DNA from: JANNRW01 sp031401815
GTDB lineage: Bacteria > Desulfobacterota > Desulfuromonadia > Geobacterales > DSM-12255
NCBI GenBank assembly: GCA_031401815.1
Contig: JANNRW010000415.1
Location: 1-25,376 of the forward strand
Direction: 5' to 3'
DNA: 25,376 nt
Below are positions 17,387 through 23,970 of the stretch, in pieces. Each line of letters begins with the position of its first letter. Positions within the stretch are counted from its first letter, which is position 1. The notes under the pieces are model-generated. The model saw only the letters and a list, made by a program, of their open reading frames with translations, was not told where the DNA came from and made no database searches. Position numbers and translations under genes: made by a program.

Positions 17387-17402
17387 GGGTAACATTTTAC
17401 CC
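17387..17402 (-). promoter_or_regulatory. Small hairpin before the giant gene's ribosome site
   Basis: GGGTAA-CATT-TTACCC is a perfect 6-bp stem with a 4-nt loop, ending about 8 nt upstream of the GGAGGG ribosome site. It could influence translation of the large secreted protein, but it is short and may be chance. Confidence 0.3.
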
Positions 17403-17784
17403 TGAAATCATCTCCGCTACTCTGAAACAAACAGGATCACCTCTTGAAAACCGGCTCCCAGCCGCACTCTACAGACCCCTGCTCTCCAACCCCCAAAAAC
17501 ACAAAAAGCCGCTTTATCATCAATTACAATGATAATATCGGCTTCCCTTTATTCCCGGATGACCCTGCCTGCGGCAACCATTCAATCCTCTTTAAAGACG
17601 CGCTAAAGTGCGCCACTCTCGTCATAACAGGCAATTAATCGGAAAACCGGCATCGCAGAACAATTAGTGCTGTTTTATTGCATCAATACGCAGGCATTGT
17701 CAATAATTCTAATACTATCCGGCGGGGTGTTCGTGCTAATCATTCCAGCTTTAAAAACATTTAAATTCTTTCTGCTATCCGCAG
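17403..17784. other. Intergenic region, no gene recognised
   Basis: About 380 bp upstream of the giant gene. It contains a minus-strand TTGACA-like box near 17700 without a convincing -10. I looked for a c-di-GMP (GEMM) riboswitch, as exported adhesins in this group may have one, and did not find its core motifs. No conserved ORF is seen on either strand. Confidence 0.5.
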
Positions 17785-17958
17785 ATGCCTGTGTTGAGCG
17801 AAGTCAAAGTGATAGTAGGGAATAAGCTCGAGCTGTATCGCAAACTGTCCGATGTAACGAGGATGCTGCTGGATGAGCTGGAAAGCCTGCCGGAGTATGG
17901 GCTGAAAGGGAGGAAGGCGAATGGGGCGCAATTGCCAGAGCTATTGCCGATACTCTAG
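17785..17958 (+). pseudogene. Small ORF relic related to 18535-18723
   Basis: An open frame of 57 codons starting MPVLSEVKVIVGNKLELYRK and continuing LSDVTRMLLDELESLPEYG. The block L-Y-x-x-L-S-D-x-T-R-M-L-x-D-E-L-x-S-L-P-E-Y is shared with the ORF at 18535-18723 on the same strand. No ribosome site is visible and the 3' end overlaps the toxin gene on the other strand by 18 nt. I do not recognise the family. It is more likely a relic than an expressed gene, but the shared protein-level similarity says that the ancestor was coding. Confidence 0.35.
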
Positions 17959-18237
17959 GCGCTTGAGATTTTGTTTTACATGCAGGCAGGCGATAATCGT
18001 AACACTGTCGCCAGATAAGATGAAAAAAATCCCGTATGGAAACCTGCGGAACAATGCTCGCCGAATCTCACGATGCATAACAGAATACATGGCAGGATTG
18101 CGGGCAACTGATGAAATGCAGGCTTCAGCTGCCCGGAGAAACTCTGATCCAAGTCCGGGGCTCTGATTCTCGTACCACATGGCAGCGGCAGCCATATCAG
18201 TTTCAGCCTTTGAACGAACAAGCAGTCGATAAATCAC
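17941..18237 (-). CDS. ParE/RelE-type toxin
   Basis: About 98 residues from a GTG at 18237 that overlaps the antitoxin stop as GTGA, with GGAAG 5 nt upstream; a GTG at 18247-18249 is the alternative. The sequence has YRLLVRSKAETDMAAAAMWY, ENQSPGLGSEFLRAAEACIS, NPAMYSVMHREIRRALFRRF, PYGIFFILSGDSVTIIAC. This is the classic order of a RelE/ParE toxin fold: early A-x-x-W-Y, a G-x-G-x-E-F helix, an R-R-x-x-x-x-R-F-P-Y strand, and a closing strand ending in a late His. ParE members poison gyrase and RelE members cleave mRNA; the sequence does not decide which. The translational overlap with the antitoxin is typical of a working pair. Confidence 0.88.
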   Translation of the reverse strand: MIYRLLVRSKAETDMAAAAMWYENQSPGLGSEFLRAAEACISSVARNPAMYSVMHREIRRALFRRFPYGIFFILSGDSVTIIACLHVKQNLKRLEYRQ

Positions 18238-18455
18238 AGCATCTTCCACAACCGGGCTCTAACCTCGTCCCAGGGAGAGGCATCATCTGGATTTTGTTCG
18301 AATTCTGCCAGACGCTTATCTAACTCGGCCTTAATTTCCGGTGATAATTTGACCAGTTCCGGATGGACAGTAATACTGTCCCAAATATCTTCCACCAGTT
18401 GGATTCTTTCCGGAATGCTCAATGAAAAAAGATCGGCTGTAGCTGCCCGCGGCAT
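18234..18455 (-). CDS. Addiction-module antitoxin (TIGR02574-like)
   Basis: 73 residues with a strong ribosome site (AAGGAGG, 8 nt before the ATG at 18455). The sequence LFSLSIPERIQLVEDIWDSI followed by LSPEIKAELDKRLAEFEQNP and SPWDEVRARL is the standard form of the small antitoxins annotated as addiction module component TIGR02574. They are paired with ParE/RelE toxins, as here. It precedes the toxin and overlaps it by 4 nt, so antitoxin is made first and the two are coupled. The N-terminal part should give the folded or DNA-binding end and the C-terminal part should wrap the toxin. Promoter boxes are visible directly upstream, where autoregulation by the complex would be expected. Confidence 0.9.
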   Translation of the reverse strand: MPRAATADLFSLSIPERIQLVEDIWDSITVHPELVKLSPEIKAELDKRLAEFEQNPDDASPWDEVRARLWKML

Positions 18456-18487
18456 GATGTTTACCTCCTTGGTTGCGTCTTATGCGA

Positions 18488-18515
18488 AAGATACCACTCT
18501 CAGAGCAAAATTCAA
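18488..18515 (-). promoter_or_regulatory. Candidate promoter of the toxin-antitoxin pair
   Basis: Minus strand TTGAAT (18515-18510), 16-bp spacer, TATCTT (18493-18488), about 33 nt before the antitoxin start. Both boxes are close to consensus. Confidence 0.55.
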
Positions 18516-18534
18516 TCTAAAAACGGGACACTTT

Positions 18535-18723
18535 ATGGGGACGCCGCTGGACACTTTGAGTGAACTGTATGGGGAATTATCTGATGATACGCGAATGCTG
18601 GTGGATGAGCTGCAAAGTCTGCCGGAGTATGAACAACCACGCTGGCTGGCTGATCAAAGATTAGTCAGTAAGGAAGGCAAGAGGGCAAGGCAGTTTATAT
18701 TTCCCAGTCTATATTTCCCTTGA
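18535..18723 (+). pseudogene. Small ORF relic related to 17785-17958
   Basis: An open frame of 62 codons, MGTPLDTLSELYGELSDDTR then MLVDELQSLPEYEQPRWLAD. It shares the L-Y-x-x-L-S-D-x-T-R-M-L-x-D-E-L-x-S-L-P-E-Y block with the relic on the far side of the toxin-antitoxin pair, then diverges. No good ribosome site precedes the ATG. Together the two look like direct repeats flanking the pair. Family and function are unknown to me. Confidence 0.35.
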
Positions 18724-18773
18724 AGATTCAAATGGTACGACGTAAAATGCATGAAAAAGTCACAGGTGAACTT

Positions 18774-18989
18774 ATGGCCAAAGCAATCCAGATAGACCGC
18801 CTTCCCGAGTCAGCCAGAAACGAATTATACGATTTCTACGAGTTTCTCATGTCGAAATATACTCCTTCCGTGAAAAGGTCGCGCTCAGTTAATGGCACAA
18901 AAACTGCCTTCTTCCGGAAAGTATCTACTCTCTCATTTACCCTGCCCAGCAATTACCGTTTCGACCGGAACGAGCTACATGAAAGGTAA
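18774..18989 (+). CDS. VapB-type (DUF2281-like) antitoxin
   Basis: 71 residues from the ATG at 18774 (MAKAIQIDRLPESARNELYD), with AGGTGA a few bases upstream; the upstream in-frame extension lacks a plausible site. The pattern I-x-I-D-x-L-P-E-x-x-x-x-E-L-x-D-F-Y-E-F-L near the N-terminus is typical of DUF2281-like antitoxins, which pair with PIN-domain toxins. The C-terminal segment (SLPSNYRFDRNELHER region) would bind the toxin. It overlaps the next ORF by 11 nt, the usual VapBC arrangement. Because that toxin is truncated, this antitoxin is probably an orphan and could decay freely. Confidence 0.7.
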   Translation: MAKAIQIDRLPESARNELYDFYEFLMSKYTPSVKRSRSVNGTKTAFFRKVSTLSFTLPSNYRFDRNELHER

Positions 18990-19062
18990 ACCGGTATTTG
19001 TAGATTCCAACGTCTGGATATACCTCTATTCAACTGACAGCAAAGCTGTCATAACAAAATGA
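18979..19062 (+). pseudogene. VapC PIN-domain toxin, truncated to 27 codons
   Basis: Starts MKGKPVFVDSNVWIYLYSTD and ends after SKAVITK with TGA. The opening FVDSNVWIYL carries the first acidic residue (D of V-D-S-N) of a PIN ribonuclease and matches VapC N-termini. A full protein needs about 130 residues and three or four acidic catalytic residues, so this is only the first strand and helix. The stop overlaps the start of the YkgJ-like gene (ATGA), which marks where the rest was lost. Confidence 0.8.
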
Positions 19063-19313
19063 GTTCTGCTGATAATGAATGGGAATCACGGTGTAACAGG
19101 TGTGGCCTTTGCTGTTTTGACAAGTATGAAAACGAGAACGGCGCTATCTTCTACACCCAGACACCCTGCCGCTATCTGAATGTAACTACCCGTCACTGCA
19201 AAATCTACAATCGTCGATTCACCATTAATCCGGAATGTATCCAATTGAATCCGGAGCTGGTGAAGTCGCTCAGATGGCTTCACCCCGACTGCGGGTACAA
19301 AAGAGATATGTAA
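19059..19313 (+). CDS. YkgJ-family cysteine-cluster protein
   Basis: 84 residues, opening MSSADNEWESRCNRCGLCCF. The C-x-x-C-G-x-C-C motif, then C-R-Y-L, H-C-K-I-Y-N-R-R and a C-terminal D-C-G, is the pattern of the YkgJ/YcgN zinc- or iron-chelating family, small proteins thought to bind a metal or Fe-S cluster. The start codon overlaps the stop of the truncated VapC, and no separate ribosome site stands out, so expression would depend on coupling or on the truncated frame. The protein has about the normal length for the short members. Its role is unknown and has no visible link to the histidine genes that follow. Confidence 0.75.
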   Translation: MSSADNEWESRCNRCGLCCFDKYENENGAIFYTQTPCRYLNVTTRHCKIYNRRFTINPECIQLNPELVKSLRWLHPDCGYKRDM

Positions 19314-19374
19314 ATGAAATACAGTAGAACTGTCCATAGCTGACATTTAAAAATTACGCTGTTTTTGTTCTCCC

Positions 19375-19402
19375 TTGCCTCACCACCCTCAAGCATGATA
19401 CT
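19375..19402 (+). promoter_or_regulatory. Weak candidate promoter of the his operon
   Basis: TTGCCT, 16-bp spacer, GATACT. It would start transcription only a few nucleotides before the hisC ATG, giving a nearly leaderless message, which agrees with the absence of a Shine-Dalgarno sequence there. Tentative. Confidence 0.25.
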
Positions 19403-19413
19403 TTTTACAAATT

Positions 19414-20466
19414 ATGATCCCTTTACGCCCAAATATTGCTGCCATGGCAGGTTATCTGCCCGGCTACCAGCCACCGGATATCTCTTCCTGGATCAAGCTG
19501 AATACCAATGAAAATCCATACCCCCCTTCCCCTGCTGTTTTAAAAGCGATTCTGGCAGAACTGGGGAGTGACGGAGCGAGCCTGCGGATTTATCCGAGCG
19601 CCTCCAGCCAGACACTAAGGGAGGTTGCAGGTAACCTTTACGGATTTGACCCCTCCTGGATAATCATGGCCAACGGCTCGGACGAAGTGCTGAACAACCT
19701 GATCCGCGCATTTGCTGATAATGGGGAAGAGATTGCCTACGTACACCCATCCTACTCCTATTATGCGACCCTGGCCGAAATACAGGGGGCAAGATGCCGG
19801 ACTTTCGGCCTGACCGATGATTTCAGGATCGCGCAGTTTCCTGACTTTTATGAAGGGAAGCTCTTCTTCCTGACCACCCCGAATTCACCTCTCGGTTTTG
19901 CCTTCCCCCTGGAGTACATTGAGGAGTTGGCAACGCGCTGCAAGGGGATGCTGGTGGTGGATGAAGCGTATGCCGATTTCAGTACCGGATCTGCCATTGA
20001 CCTGGTCAATAAATATGACAACGTGGTAATTACCCGAACTCTTTCGAAAAGCTATGCACTGGCCGGGATGCGTCTTGGCCTGGCTGTTGCCCGGCCTGTA
20101 GTGATACAGGCTCTTGACAAGATCCGCGACCATTACAACCTTGACCGGCTGGCTCAGGCCGCCTGCGGTGCTTCGCTTCTGGATCAGGACTATTTTCGCA
20201 AGAGAGTCAGGGAGCTCTGCGCTACGCGAGAGTGGTTCAGTTCTGAACTGAAAAGTATCGGTTATAGCGTGATCCCTTCACAGGGGAATTTCGTCTTTGC
20301 CTCTCCGCCCGACAGGGACGGCAAGCGGGTTTATTCGGCACTGTTTGAGCGGAAAATTCTGGTGCGTCATTTCACTGACCCTTTGCTTGCGCATGGCCTT
20401 CGAATATCGATCGGCACAAGGGAAGAGATGGAAGCTGTTTTAGCGGTATTACTGGAAATCGGTTGA
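19414..20466 (+). CDS. hisC: Histidinol-phosphate aminotransferase
   Basis: 350 residues. It transfers the amino group of glutamate to imidazole acetol phosphate in histidine synthesis, using PLP, in the cytoplasm. Landmarks of class I/II aminotransferases are clear: KLNTNENPYPPSP (about 28-40), MANGSDEVLNNLI, FLTTPNSPLG (about 152-161; NSPLG in place of the common NPPTG), VVDEAYADF (about 181-189), and TRTLSKSYALAGMRLG with PLP lysine K212. RISIGTREEME lies near the end with the substrate-binding Arg. The ATG at 19414 is the only sensible start, although no ribosome site precedes it. It leads a run of six his genes; hisB follows after 18 nt. hisG and hisD, which often lie just upstream of hisC in related bacteria, are replaced here by toxin-antitoxin relics. 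Confidence 0.94.
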   Translation: MIPLRPNIAAMAGYLPGYQPPDISSWIKLNTNENPYPPSPAVLKAILAELGSDGASLRIYPSASSQTLREVAGNLYGFDPSWIIMANGSDEVLNNLIRAFADNGEEIAYVHPSYSYYATLAEIQGARCRTFGLTDDFRIAQFPDFYEGKLFFLTTPNSPLGFAFPLEYIEELATRCKGMLVVDEAYADFSTGSAIDLVNKYDNVVITRTLSKSYALAGMRLGLAVARPVVIQALDKIRDHYNLDRLAQAACGASLLDQDYFRKRVRELCATREWFSSELKSIGYSVIPSQGNFVFASPPDRDGKRVYSALFERKILVRHFTDPLLAHGLRISIGTREEMEAVLAVLLEIG

Positions 20467-20484
20467 AAGTTGAAAGGAGATTAT

Positions 20485-21072
20485 ATGTCCAGAAGCGCTT
20501 CAATTGAACGTGTAACCAGAGAGACCCGGATCAGGCTCTCCATTAATCTTGACGGTTCCGGCCAGGGGAAAATCTGCACCTCAGTCCCCTTTCTCGATCA
20601 CATGCTGGACCTCTTTGCCCGTCATGGCCTGTTTGACCTCGAAGTTGAGGCTAATGGGGATATTGACATCGATTTCCATCATACTGTGGAGGATATCGGC
20701 ATTGTCCTAGGACAGGCGATAAGAGAAGCACTCGGCGACAAGCAGGGTATTCGCCGCTACGGCCAGGCAACAGTTCCGATGGACGAGACACTGGCAAGCG
20801 TTGCCCTTGATCTTTCGGGTCGCCCCTTTTTCGTCTACAATGTGACTCTTCCGAAAGTCAAGATCGGTGAATTTGATGTGGAACTGGCACGTGAATTTTT
20901 CCAGGCTCTGGTCAACAATCTCGGAGCCAACATACATATAAATGTCATGTACGGAGACAACGTGCACCATATTCTGGAGGCATGTTTCAAGGCAACAGCA
21001 AGGGCGCTTGATATGGCAACCCAGGTGGATGGCAGGATTGAAGGGGTCCTGTCGACTAAAGGGAAATTGTAA
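20485..21072 (+). CDS. hisB: Imidazoleglycerol-phosphate dehydratase
   Basis: 195 residues from the ATG at 20485, with AAAGGAG 5 nt upstream; a TTG further up opens the frame but has no site. It dehydrates imidazole glycerol phosphate to imidazole acetol phosphate. The metal-binding motifs of the family are present: PFLDHMLDLFARHG, DFHHTVEDIG, and NVHHILEACFKATARAL near the end. This is the single-domain form, without a fused histidinol phosphatase, so phosphatase activity must come from another gene. It follows hisC closely and is followed by a 96-nt gap filled with a repeat hairpin. Confidence 0.96.
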   Translation: MSRSASIERVTRETRIRLSINLDGSGQGKICTSVPFLDHMLDLFARHGLFDLEVEANGDIDIDFHHTVEDIGIVLGQAIREALGDKQGIRRYGQATVPMDETLASVALDLSGRPFFVYNVTLPKVKIGEFDVELAREFFQALVNNLGANIHINVMYGDNVHHILEACFKATARALDMATQVDGRIEGVLSTKGKL

Positions 21073-21074
21073 GA

Positions 21075-21153
21075 CAGGGCTCAGGGCTCAGGGCTCAGGG
21101 ATAGATAAATAGCATCAATTGTTTATCCCCCGAGCCCCGAACCCCGAACCCCG
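21075..21153. repeat. Heptamer-repeat hairpin between hisB and hisH
   Basis: The left arm is CAGGGCTCAGGGCTCAGGG... (GGGCTCA units, 21075-21100), and the right arm is CCCCCGAGCCCCGAACCCCG (from 21127, GAACCCC units). The inner stem GATAAA/TTTATC extends the pairing near the loop. The arms form a large G+C-rich hairpin in the his transcript. It is not followed by a T-run, so it is not a standard terminator. Confidence 0.8.
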
Positions 21154-21168
21154 TTCTTTGGGGTATTG

Positions 21169-21792
21169 ATGATTGCAATCATAGACTACGGCATGGGGAA
21201 TCTCCGTTCCGTTCAAAAAGGGTTTGAAAAGGTTGGCTTTGATGCAGTCGTGACAGCTGACCCGAAGGTCGTCCTGGAGGCTGACAGGATAGTGCTCCCC
21301 GGAGTCGGAGCTTTTCGCGACTGCATGCGAAATCTTGAGGAGGGGGGGTTTGTTGAGCCGATTCTCCGGGTCATTCGCGAGGGGCGGCCATTTCTGGGAA
21401 TCTGCCTCGGCCTGCAACTCCTCTTCACTGAAAGCGAAGAGTTCGGCCTGCATCAGGGGCTAAATGTCATCCCTGGTCGGGTGGTTCGATTTCCGGAAGG
21501 GATGTCAACTGGGGGCGAAAAGCTGGCAGTTCCCCACATGGGGTGGAACCAGCTCTCTTTCAACCAGACAGTTCCTGCTTTTTCAGGTATTCCCGAAGGT
21601 GCAAATTTCTATTTTGTTCACTCTTATTACGTAAAGCCGGATGATGCAGCGGTTATAGCATCAACAACCAGCTACGGCATAAATTTCTGTTCGGCCATCT
21701 GCCGGGATAATCTGGTTGCCACCCAGTTTCATCCCGAAAAATCGCAGGAATTGGGGCTGACCATACTGAAAAACTTTGGAGAGATGTCGTGA
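21169..21792 (+). CDS. hisH: Imidazole glycerol phosphate synthase, glutaminase subunit
   Basis: 207 residues starting MIAIIDYGMGNLRSVQKGF; the ribosome site (GGGG in TTTGGGG) is weak and lies in the flank of the repeat hairpin. It hydrolyses glutamine and passes ammonia to HisF. The class I glutamine amidotransferase triad is visible: nucleophile Cys79 in FLGICLGLQLLF, and His188 and Glu190 in ATQFHPEKSQ. LPGVGAFRDCM and YFVHSYYV are further family marks. It overlaps hisA by 4 nt (GTGA), so the two are coupled. Complete, with normal length. Confidence 0.96.
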   Translation: MIAIIDYGMGNLRSVQKGFEKVGFDAVVTADPKVVLEADRIVLPGVGAFRDCMRNLEEGGFVEPILRVIREGRPFLGICLGLQLLFTESEEFGLHQGLNVIPGRVVRFPEGMSTGGEKLAVPHMGWNQLSFNQTVPAFSGIPEGANFYFVHSYYVKPDDAAVIASTTSYGINFCSAICRDNLVATQFHPEKSQELGLTILKNFGEMS

Positions 21793-22520
21793 TAGTTATA
21801 CCTGCAATTGATCTGAAAGAGGGTAAATGTGTACGCCTTGAGCAGGGGCTCATGGACAGGGACACCATCTTCAGCCATGACCCCGGCGCACAGGCTCTTG
21901 TCTGGCAGGAGCAGGGGGCGGAGCTGCTCCACATTGTCGATCTGGACGGCGCTTTTGCCGGTGAACCGAAGAACCGGAGCGCCATCAAGGCAATCGTCAG
22001 GGCTCTTGCCATACCAACCCAGCTGGGGGGGGGTATCAGAGACCTTCAGACCATTGAGGCGTATCTTGACATGGGTATTGACAGGGTGATAATCGGCACA
22101 GCTGCGCAACGTAATCCTGAACTGGTCGAAGAGGCATGCATCCGCTTTCCCGGAAGGGTATTGGTAGGGATTGATGCCAAAAATGGCATGGTAGCAGTCC
22201 AGGGGTGGGCCGAACTGACCGGAGTTTCCGCTGTGGAGCTGGCGCAGAAGTTCGAAGGATTCGGAGTATCTGCCATCATCTACACCGATATCAGCCGTGA
22301 CGGCATGATGCTGGGGCCAAACATAGAGGCTACCAGGGGGCTGGCAGAGTCGATCAGCATTCCGGTCATCGCCTCTGGCGGTCTGTCGAGCCTGCAGGAC
22401 ATCAGAAACCTGATGAAGGTCGAACAGTCCGGCGTTACCGGCGTCATCACGGGCAAGGCGATCTATACCGGAGCTATTGATCTTAGAGAAGCAATAGCGC
22501 TAACCAGAAAAGCAGAATGA
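21789..22520 (+). CDS. hisA: ProFAR isomerase
   Basis: 243 residues from a GTG that overlaps the hisH stop codon. It opens the ribose ring of ProFAR to make PRFAR (an Amadori rearrangement) on a (beta-alpha)8 barrel. The two catalytic aspartates are D8 in MIVIPAIDLKEG and D129 in VLVGIDAKNG. The phosphate loops GGGIRDL and IASGGLSS and the motif YTDISRDGMM are present. It is a half-barrel-duplicated relative of HisF, which lies next after the 96-nt repeat gap. Complete. Confidence 0.96.
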   Translation: MIVIPAIDLKEGKCVRLEQGLMDRDTIFSHDPGAQALVWQEQGAELLHIVDLDGAFAGEPKNRSAIKAIVRALAIPTQLGGGIRDLQTIEAYLDMGIDRVIIGTAAQRNPELVEEACIRFPGRVLVGIDAKNGMVAVQGWAELTGVSAVELAQKFEGFGVSAIIYTDISRDGMMLGPNIEATRGLAESISIPVIASGGLSSLQDIRNLMKVEQSGVTGVITGKAIYTGAIDLREAIALTRKAE

Positions 22521-22524
22521 GAAT

Positions 22525-22590
22525 GAGATAGAGATAGAGATAGAGAATGAGAAAAAGACTACTCTTAACCTCTATCTCTATCTCTATCTC
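22525..22590. repeat. Hexamer-repeat hairpin between hisA and hisF
   Basis: The left arm is three GAGATA units plus GAG (22525-22545) and the right arm is its exact complement, CTCTATCTC... (22570-22590). This gives a perfect 21-bp stem with a loop of about 24 nt. More degenerate units (AATGAG; CAACCTCTACC) extend both sides. It lies in the his transcript and no T-run follows. Confidence 0.95.
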
Positions 22591-22616
22591 AACCTCTACC
22601 TCAACCTGAGGTTTTT

Positions 22617-23378
22617 ATGTTGACCAGACGAATTATCCCCTGCCTCGATGTTACTGGCGGGCGTGTTGTGAAGGGGGTGCAGTTCCTTGAACTCCGCGAT
22701 GCCGGTGATCCGGTTGAGATTGCTGAACTGTATGACCGGCAGGGGGCGGATGAGCTGACCTTTCTCGACATCACCGCTTCAAGCGATGGTCGCAATACCA
22801 TGGAAGATGTGGTGCGCAAGACCGCCGAGCGGGTCTTCATGCCGTTAACCGTAGGTGGAGGCATCCGGACAGTGGATGATATTCGCCGGATGCTCAATGC
22901 CGGAGCGGACAAGGTCTCCATCAATACTGCTGCGGTGCATAATCCTGACTTTGTCCGCGAAGCAGCCGAGCGTTTCGGCTCCCAGTGTACAGTTGTTGCG
23001 ATTGATGCCCGTCAGGTGCAGGGTGAGTCCCGCTGGGAGGTCTACACTCATGGCGGACGTAAACCGACCGGTATCGATGCAGTGGAGTGGGCAATCAGAA
23101 TGGAATCTTACGGCGCTGGCGAGATTCTCCTGACCAGCATGGATCGTGACGGAACCAAAGATGGTTATGATATCCCTCTCACAAGAGCGATTGTAGATGC
23201 TGTGTCCATTCCGGTTATCGCATCTGGCGGCGTAGGAACTCTGGAACATATGTATGAAGGTTTTACCTTGGCAGGCGCAAGTGCCTGCCTTGCTGCGTCA
23301 ATATTTCATTTTCGCCAGCACACGGTTCGAGAAGCCAAGGAGTATTTGCAAGAAAAAGGGGTACCGGTAAGATTATGA
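22617..23378 (+). CDS. hisF: Imidazole glycerol phosphate synthase, cyclase subunit
   Basis: 253 residues from the ATG at 22617, preceded by TGAGG. It joins PRFAR and the ammonia delivered by HisH to form imidazole glycerol phosphate and AICAR. The catalytic residues are D11 in IIPCLDVTGGRVVKG and D130 in TVVAIDARQV. The phosphate-binding loops are TVGGGIRTVDDI and IASGGVGTLEH, with LLTSMDRDGTKDGYD also conserved. The barrel is complete. It overlaps hisE by 4 nt (ATGA). Confidence 0.96.
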   Translation: MLTRRIIPCLDVTGGRVVKGVQFLELRDAGDPVEIAELYDRQGADELTFLDITASSDGRNTMEDVVRKTAERVFMPLTVGGGIRTVDDIRRMLNAGADKVSINTAAVHNPDFVREAAERFGSQCTVVAIDARQVQGESRWEVYTHGGRKPTGIDAVEWAIRMESYGAGEILLTSMDRDGTKDGYDIPLTRAIVDAVSIPVIASGGVGTLEHMYEGFTLAGASACLAASIFHFRQHTVREAKEYLQEKGVPVRL

Positions 23379-23707
23379 AAGGGCATGATGATACATTACT
23401 TGCGCTTTATCAGGTGATACTTGAGCGCAAGGAGAACCCGACTGACAGTTCCTACACAGCCTCACTCATGACCGCCGGAATTGACAGGATTTTGAAAAAA
23501 CTGGGAGAAGAGGCAACTGAACTCGTAATAGCCGGCAAAGGTGGCGTGCGAGACGAGGTTGTCTACGAAACTGCCGATCTTTTTTATCACACTCTTGTGC
23601 TCCTGGCTCATCAGAATATCCCTCTGAATCAGGTATATGCCGAGTTGCAGAGGCGTTTCGGTCTCTCCGGGCTGGAAGAAAAGCGGACAAGAGCAATCAG
23701 GGATTGA
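23375..23707 (+). CDS. hisE: Phosphoribosyl-ATP pyrophosphatase
   Basis: 110 residues, starting with an ATG that overlaps the hisF stop. It removes pyrophosphate from PR-ATP, the second step of the pathway. The MazG-like signature is KKLGEEATELVIA followed by VYETADLFYHTLVLL, with the acidic residues that bind Mg. It is a stand-alone HisE; the cyclohydrolase partner HisI is not fused to it and is not in the window. It is the last gene of the his run; no terminator hairpin follows before the rho promoter. Confidence 0.93.
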   Translation: MKGHDDTLLALYQVILERKENPTDSSYTASLMTAGIDRILKKLGEEATELVIAGKGGVRDEVVYETADLFYHTLVLLAHQNIPLNQVYAELQRRFGLSGLEEKRTRAIRD

Positions 23708-23735
23708 TTTTTGAATTCGTTTTGAATTTATTTTG

Positions 23736-23765
23736 TTGACAAAGCAATTATACGGAAGCTATAAC
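23736..23765 (+). promoter_or_regulatory. Sigma-70 promoter of rho
   Basis: TTGACA (23736-23741), an 18-bp spacer and TATAAC (23760-23765). The -35 is exact and the -10 nearly so. It sits about 205 nt upstream of the rho start, in a 263-nt gap after hisE. Confidence 0.65.
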
Positions 23766-23771
23766 AAGATT

Positions 23772-23970
23772 AACCGCATTATCCTCGTTGAATCCGCATG
23801 TTAACTGTCAGTCAGCCAACCAATCGACAAGCAGGGACTCCTGGTATTTACGAACTGATTATCTACACTTGCCGCTTTTAGCGTTTTCCAATTCTGAGCA
23901 CCACTCTTTTCAGCACTGCCTGACCGGCGTGCTGACCGCAATAAATCAGCAGTATTTTATAGGAGTCCAG
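23772..23970 (+). promoter_or_regulatory. Long rho leader
   Basis: About 200 nt between the predicted start of transcription and rho. The sequence is rich in C and A or T and poor in G, with runs such as CAGCCAACCAATCGAC and TTCCAATTCTGAGCACCAC, and shows little structure. That matches a Rho loading region, and E. coli rho is known to be limited by Rho-dependent attenuation in its leader. The frame is open through this stretch, but no ATG with a ribosome site begins it, so it is probably not translated. Confidence 0.45.

Noticed and set aside
17403..17784. A c-di-GMP riboswitch before the giant gene
   Set aside because: I could not find the conserved GEMM core motifs on the minus strand.
21075..21153. 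Terminator inside the his operon
   Set aside because: The stem is strong but is not followed by a T-run, and the next his gene begins 16 nt later in the same direction.
23788..23970. N-terminal extension of Rho by 61 residues
   Set aside because: No good start or ribosome site, while the ATG at 23971 has AGGAG and gives the standard Rho N-terminus.
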